This document shows positions 63,941 to 64,000 of a DNA stretch of 64,000 nt, piece after piece; position 1 is the stretch's first letter, and each line of letters begins with the position of its first letter. The notes beneath the pieces were generated by a model that made no database searches, was not told the DNA's origin, and saw only the letters and a program-made list of their open reading frames with translations. The stretch is from the NCBI GenBank assembly GCA_964630775.1, contig CAZVYY010000024.1, positions 1 through 64,000 on the forward strand. Direction: 5' to 3'. The position numbers and the translations under genes are program-made. The DNA is from Anaeroglomus sp964630775 (lineage in GTDB: Bacteria > Planctomycetota > Phycisphaerae > Sedimentisphaerales > Anaerohalosphaeraceae).

Positions 63941-64000
63941 ATGGATACCCAAGCTCAGTCCGTCATCGAAACACGCGACCTGGCCGTCGGCTACCAGGGC
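63941..64000 (+). CDS. ABC transporter ATPase, N-terminal fragment (MlaF-like), cut by window end
   Basis: An open frame starting MDTQAQSVIETRDLAVGYQG, 3 bases after the MlaE-like stop, runs off the end of the window. RDLAVGYQG is the typical first strand of an ABC ATPase ahead of its Walker A. Its position predicts the MlaF partner of the permease. Only 20 codons are visible. Confidence 0.7.
   Translation, partial: MDTQAQSVIETRDLAVGYQG

Overview
The window looks like a chromosomal segment of an anaerobic, hemicellulose-degrading, nitrogen-fixing bacterium, most likely a planctomycete of the Phycisphaerae type. The pointers are ECF sigma factor/FecR pairs beside exported LamG/Ig-like proteins, many exported proteins ending in a short dockerin-like D-x-N-x-D...WL tag, giant multidomain glycosidases, and no SusC/SusD genes around the glycan-degradation operon. 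The phylum call is inference; the gene content is seen directly.

Layout. (1) 174-4821, minus strand: an ECF sigma factor, a FecR-type membrane anti-sigma protein and an exported LamG protein form the first of three similar triads. (2) 5108-25611, minus strand: a tightly packed seven-gene operon of about 20.5 kb for arabinoxylan. It encodes GH43-CBM6-GH30, GH127/GH146, a GPH sugar symporter, GH3, GH51, GH43-CE1 and a CE1-malectin-CE1-GH62-GH10 protein. (3) 25812-30295, minus strand: the second triad. (4) 30707-42x kb and on to 43179, plus strand: a NifA-like activator with its own sigma-54 promoter, then nifH-nifI1-nifI2-nifD-nifK-nifE-nifN-nifB-fdx-nifV behind a sigma-54 promoter. The convergent modABC operon (43276-45992) probably supplies molybdate. 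(5) 46504-57355: a class I glutamine amidotransferase, a LamG/beta-propeller protein, a GH31 alpha-xylosidase with PA14 and a GH5-type enzyme whose C-terminal half matches that of the GH43-GH30 protein. (6) 57595-62216, minus strand: the third triad. (7) 62540-64000: tRNA-Lys(CTT), a STAS-MlaE permease and the start of its ABC ATPase partner.

How it fits together. Exported esterases, xylanases and arabinofuranosidases would strip and cut arabinoxylan outside or in the periplasm. The GPH symporter would import the products, and the GH3 enzyme, which lacks a signal peptide, would finish them in the cytoplasm. The sigma/FecR triads are candidate transmembrane sensors: all three FecR proteins end in a region that reads like an NPCBM carbohydrate-binding domain. 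That would make them functional analogues of the clostridial RsgI glycan sensors. The compact nif cluster has every catalytic subunit and core cofactor-assembly gene for a Mo nitrogenase, with the NifI1/NifI2 pair typical of anaerobes; nitrogen fixation would suit growth on nitrogen-poor plant polymers.

Non-coding structure includes a 142-bp near-symmetrical palindrome inside the nif operon, five diverged copies of an interspersed intergenic repeat, two almost identical terminators behind paralogous LamG genes, and two good -24/-12 promoters.
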